From an uncultured Arenicella sp. (GTDB lineage: Bacteria; Pseudomonadota; Gammaproteobacteria; Arenicellales; Arenicellaceae), in the NCBI GenBank assembly GCA_937922925.1, contig CALAKU010000034.1:1-36397 (forward strand): a stretch of 36,397 bases of DNA, in the 5' to 3' direction. Shown here piece by piece: positions 33,628 through 36,397 of this stretch. The notes under the pieces were generated by a model. It did not search any database. It saw nothing but the letters and a program-made list of their open reading frames with translations, and was not told the DNA's origin. Numbering within the stretch: position 1 is the first letter of the stretch; every line of letters begins with the position of its first letter. Made by a program: the position numbers and the translations under genes.

Positions 33628-35919
33628 ATGTTTTCATCTCGTTTTAAGCTTCTCGCACTCACACAATTTGCACTCGCGATGGTTGGATCAACCGTCTTGC
33701 CCGCCAATGCGGCGGAGCTGATTCGAACCATCGACGACTTTAATACATCTCAATTCAACAGTCGCATAAGTCTTGGGCGCGCAGATGCCCAAGTCATCGA
33801 TAAGGGCCAGAGTAATCAAGCAATCCAAATCGACTTTAACAGCAAAGCCAACTACGACTCGCGCTTTACGTTCAAACCTCAAGATGTTTGGGATTGGAGC
33901 GAGGTGGGCGATTTTGCCTTGGCCTTAGACATTGAAAATACACAAGACACGTCGCTATTTATTTATATGCAAGTCGGCGACACCACCGGCCAAACCCACA
34001 ATCGCAGTATTGTTCTGCCGCCGGAATCCAACCAAACGTATTATGTTGAACTCGCCGGCCCGGATCTAAACCGAGAAACGGGTTTGCGCGCCAACCCCAA
34101 AGACTGGAAAACCGACTACACACCTGCCATTTGGCGTTGGGGCGTTAAGAAACTCGAGCTCGATAAAATCAGTCATTTCACTATTAATATCAATACGCAG
34201 GTAAAGGATCGCCAAGTGGTAATCGATAACTTGCGCTTGATTGAGGCGGCTGAGTTTGATGACACCGTTCTCGTCGGTCTGGTCGATAAATTCGGCCAGG
34301 CAAGCAATGTCGATTTCCCAACTAAGATAGAGAGCGACGCTGAACTCAAAGCGTTGGCTGATCAGGAACTCGCGGAACTGGTCTCAAAACCTTGGAAAGA
34401 TCGCTCTCAATACGGCGGTTGGAAACAAGGCCCCAAGCTAAAAGCCACTGGCTACTTTAGAACGGAGAAAGTAGATGACAAATGGTGGCTGGTTGACCCA
34501 GAGGGCTACCTCTTTTTCTCCAACGGCTTAGCCAATGTGCGCATGGCCAACACGACCACCATTACGGGTTATGATTTTGATCATTCCAAAATCAAAGAGC
34601 GCAGCGCCGACGACTTAACGCCAGAAGATTCAATCGCCGTAAATCGTGTGAGCGATGAAGCCCTCGCCACACGCAAGGTCGCCTCTGAACTGCGCGCTAA
34701 TATGTTCACTGAACTGCCAGACTACGACAGCGCTATGGGCAAGCACTATGGCTATCGTCGATCTACGCACGTCGGCGCGCTTGAGCGTGGCGAAAGCTAC
34801 TCCTTCTATCAAGCAAATTTAGAACGCCGTTATGGCATCACCGACAAAGCAAAATTGTTTGATAAATGGCGTGATGTCACAGTCGATCGCATGATGAGCT
34901 GGGGTTTCACCTCGTTTGGCAATTGGATTGATCCCATGTTCTATCAACTCAATCGCTACCCCTATTTCGCCAATGGTTGGATTATCGGCGACTTTAAAAC
35001 GGTGAGCAGCGGCAATGATTATTGGAGCCCACTGCCTGATCCATTCGACCCACTGTTTGTTGAACGAGCGAATAAAACCATTGAGCAAATCGCCAAAGAA
35101 GTACAAAACAACCCATGGTGCATTGGTGTCTTTATCGACAATGAAAAAAGCTGGGGGCAAATGGGCAAGGTTGAAACGCAATACGGTGTTGTGATCGACG
35201 CTATTAAACGCGACGCGAAAGACAGCCCCACAAAAGCCGAGTTTGTGCGTCTTTTGAAAGACCAATACCAACGCATAGAGAACTTGAATCTCGCGTGGCA
35301 GATCAGCGTAAAAGACTGGGCCGAGTTTGAAAATGGTATTACATTGGATAACTTTCCAGACACATTGGTTGAAGACTTCTCAGTACTACTTGAGCATTAC
35401 GCGAGTGAGTATTTTCGAGTTGTTGCCAAGAGCATTAAGGAGCAAATGCCAAATCATATGTACCTTGGAGCGCGCCTTGCTTCGTGGGGCATGACACCTG
35501 AGATTCGTGCAGCGCAGGCCAAGCATACCGAAGTCATGTCGTATAACTTTTATCGCGAAAGCATTCACCCAGATTCATTTGAGTTTTTAGCGGAAATCGA
35601 CAAGCCGAGTATCATTGGTGAATTCCACATGGGTTCGGCCGACAGTGGGCTGTTTAACCCAGGTTTGATTATGGCCACCGATCAAACTGATCGTGCGCGG
35701 TTGTATACCCAATATGTTGACTCGGTATTAGCCAACCCCTATCTCGTAGGCGCGCATTGGTTTCAATATATTGATTCGCCGGTGACCGGTCGCTCGTACG
35801 ATGGAGAAAATTACAATATTGGTTTTGTTAGCACGACCGACGTGCCTTACCCACCAATGATTGATGCCGCCAAGGCTGTTAACAAACGCATCTATACTGA
35901 TCGTTATAAAAACAAATGA
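33628..35919 (+). CDS. GH50 beta-agarase, exported by type I signal peptide
   Basis: 763 residues. Signal peptide with cleavage near ANA-AEL (about residue 29), with no lipobox, so it is a soluble periplasmic or secreted enzyme. A CBM-like domain (about 30-210) is followed by the GH50 barrel starting near ATGYFRTEKVDDKWWLVDPE. Predicted acid/base E506 (FIDNEKS) and nucleophile E665 (IIGEFHMG) are 159 residues apart, as in the paralogue at 28772; the two are clearly similar throughout (for example TITGYDFD, LERRYG, WGFTSFGNW). GGAATCGGAA precedes the ATG. The stop overlaps the ATG of the following lactonase gene (ATGA), so translation is coupled. Inferred role: conversion of agarose or oligosaccharides to neoagarobiose. 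Confidence 0.92.
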   Translation: MFSSRFKLLALTQFALAMVGSTVLPANAAELIRTIDDFNTSQFNSRISLGRADAQVIDKGQSNQAIQIDFNSKANYDSRFTFKPQDVWDWSEVGDFALALDIENTQDTSLFIYMQVGDTTGQTHNRSIVLPPESNQTYYVELAGPDLNRETGLRANPKDWKTDYTPAIWRWGVKKLELDKISHFTININTQVKDRQVVIDNLRLIEAAEFDDTVLVGLVDKFGQASNVDFPTKIESDAELKALADQELAELVSKPWKDRSQYGGWKQGPKLKATGYFRTEKVDDKWWLVDPEGYLFFSNGLANVRMANTTTITGYDFDHSKIKERSADDLTPEDSIAVNRVSDEALATRKVASELRANMFTELPDYDSAMGKHYGYRRSTHVGALERGESYSFYQANLERRYGITDKAKLFDKWRDVTVDRMMSWGFTSFGNWIDPMFYQLNRYPYFANGWIIGDFKTVSSGNDYWSPLPDPFDPLFVERANKTIEQIAKEVQNNPWCIGVFIDNEKSWGQMGKVETQYGVVIDAIKRDAKDSPTKAEFVRLLKDQYQRIENLNLAWQISVKDWAEFENGITLDNFPDTLVEDFSVLLEHYASEYFRVVAKSIKEQMPNHMYLGARLASWGMTPEIRAAQAKHTEVMSYNFYRESIHPDSFEFLAEIDKPSIIGEFHMGSADSGLFNPGLIMATDQTDRARLYTQYVDSVLANPYLVGAHWFQYIDSPVTGRSYDGENYNIGFVSTTDVPYPPMIDAAKAVNKRIYTDRYKNK

Positions 35920-36397
35920 AGTCGCTGTTCTTTTTGGTCGCAGCGCTTGCTCTCTTTACAGAGCAAGCGCTGGGCGAAATCACTGTTAAAATTTTCGACG
36001 ATCGCGCACGAAGTGTGATCGCAGAAAAGCCCAAGACCAAAGTCCTTGCCCAAGGCTTTGAATGGTTGGAAGGCCCACTCTGGTTGCCCGAACAAGACTG
36101 TTTGATTTTTTCTGATATTCCATCGCATCGAGTGATGCGTTACTGCGAGGCGAATGGCGTTGAAACCTATCTCGCCGAGAGCGGCCATTCAAACGGTTTG
36201 ATTCTAAATGCCGAGGGAGAATTAGTACTTATGCAATCGCGCTCGCGCCAAGTGGCCAAAATGAGTGCGCCACTCGATGCTCCAAAAGCCGAGTACCAAA
36301 TTCTAGTAAGCGAGTTTGAAGGCCAGCGCTTAAATAGCCCAAATGATGTCACGCGACACTCGAATGGCAGCCTATACTTTACTGACCCACCCTATGG
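35916..36397 (+). CDS. Exported SMP-30/gluconolactonase family lactonase (3'-truncated by window end)
   Basis: Open from the ATG at 35916 to the last base (160 codons). It starts MKSLFFLVAALALFTEQALG, a signal peptide, so unlike the lactonase at 17154 it acts in the periplasm. Family motifs: EWLEGPLWLP (metal-binding Glu), SDIPSHRV, SNGLILNAEGELVL and NSPNDVTRHSNGSLYFTDPP, which corresponds to the substrate and metal-binding loop of gluconolactonases. It shares ATGA with the GH50 stop. A periplasmic aldonolactone hydrolase beside an anion-type MFS permease suggests a periplasmic oxidation route. The C-terminal half is outside the window. Confidence 0.85.
   Translation, partial: MKSLFFLVAALALFTEQALGEITVKIFDDRARSVIAEKPKTKVLAQGFEWLEGPLWLPEQDCLIFSDIPSHRVMRYCEANGVETYLAESGHSNGLILNAEGELVLMQSRSRQVAKMSAPLDAPKAEYQILVSEFEGQRLNSPNDVTRHSNGSLYFTDPPY

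Overview
The window reads as chromosome from a marine, Gram-negative, agar-degrading gammaproteobacterium (Alteromonadales or Cellvibrionales-like). The basis is two GH50-type beta-agarases, a large TonB-dependent receptor accompanied by SapC and tryptophan-halogenase-like proteins, and enzyme sets for both sugars of agarose: D-galactose and 3,6-anhydro-L-galactose (AHG). No rRNA, tRNA, CRISPR array, transposase or integrase was recognised. The genus is not determined.

Layout. (a) 1-3552, plus strand: a sugar-porter MFS permease cut by the window edge, an SDR dehydrogenase and a galactonate dehydratase, i.e. the start of oxidative (De Ley-Doudoroff) galactose use. (b) 3643-13806: a roughly 10-kb block with no visible link to agar. 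It holds a small secreted Cys-rich protein, a 1416-residue FG-GAP/VWA/thrombospondin-3 surface protein, a membrane FHA protein, a trypsin-like periplasmic protease and a secreted protein with two CxxCH motifs and seven 8-Cys repeats. (c) 24099 down to 13819, minus strand: a long catabolic run of AHG-acid cycloisomerase, Zn-dehydrogenase, KduD-type SDR, aldehyde dehydrogenase, dgoK, dgoA and an SMP-30 lactonase, then a tryptophan-halogenase-like flavoprotein, a GntR/FCD regulator and KDG kinase. (d) 24592-28271, minus strand: SapC and the TonB-dependent receptor. (e) 28772-36397: a GH50 lipoprotein, a PhyH-type oxygenase on the minus strand, then an operon of an anion-type MFS permease, a second GH50 and an exported SMP-30 lactonase cut by the window end.

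How it fits together (inference). Agaro-oligosaccharides enter through the receptor and are cut by the GH50 enzymes in the periplasm. Galactose goes through dehydrogenase, lactonase, galactonate dehydratase, DgoK and DgoA. AHG goes through aldehyde dehydrogenase, cycloisomerase, the Zn-dehydrogenase/KduD pair (L-KDGal to D-KDG), KdgK and an aldolase. Only one aldolase is visible for two phosphorylated intermediates. The neoagarobiose hydrolase (GH117) expected between GH50 and the monomer pathways is not in the window.

Most notable: four intergenic sites share the pattern TTGTNNACAATNNAC. They lie upstream of the AHG operon, the halogenase-gntR-kdgK group, the TonB receptor, and the divergent PhyH/MFS-GH50 pair. 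They look like operators of the locus-encoded GntR regulator. At the AHG promoter the site lies between two back-to-back promoters; the rightward one leads to an approximately 155-nt stretch with a C-rich stem-loop and a strong terminator but no gene, a candidate small RNA. The PhyH gene appears to be transcribed as a leaderless mRNA from a promoter embedded in its operator.
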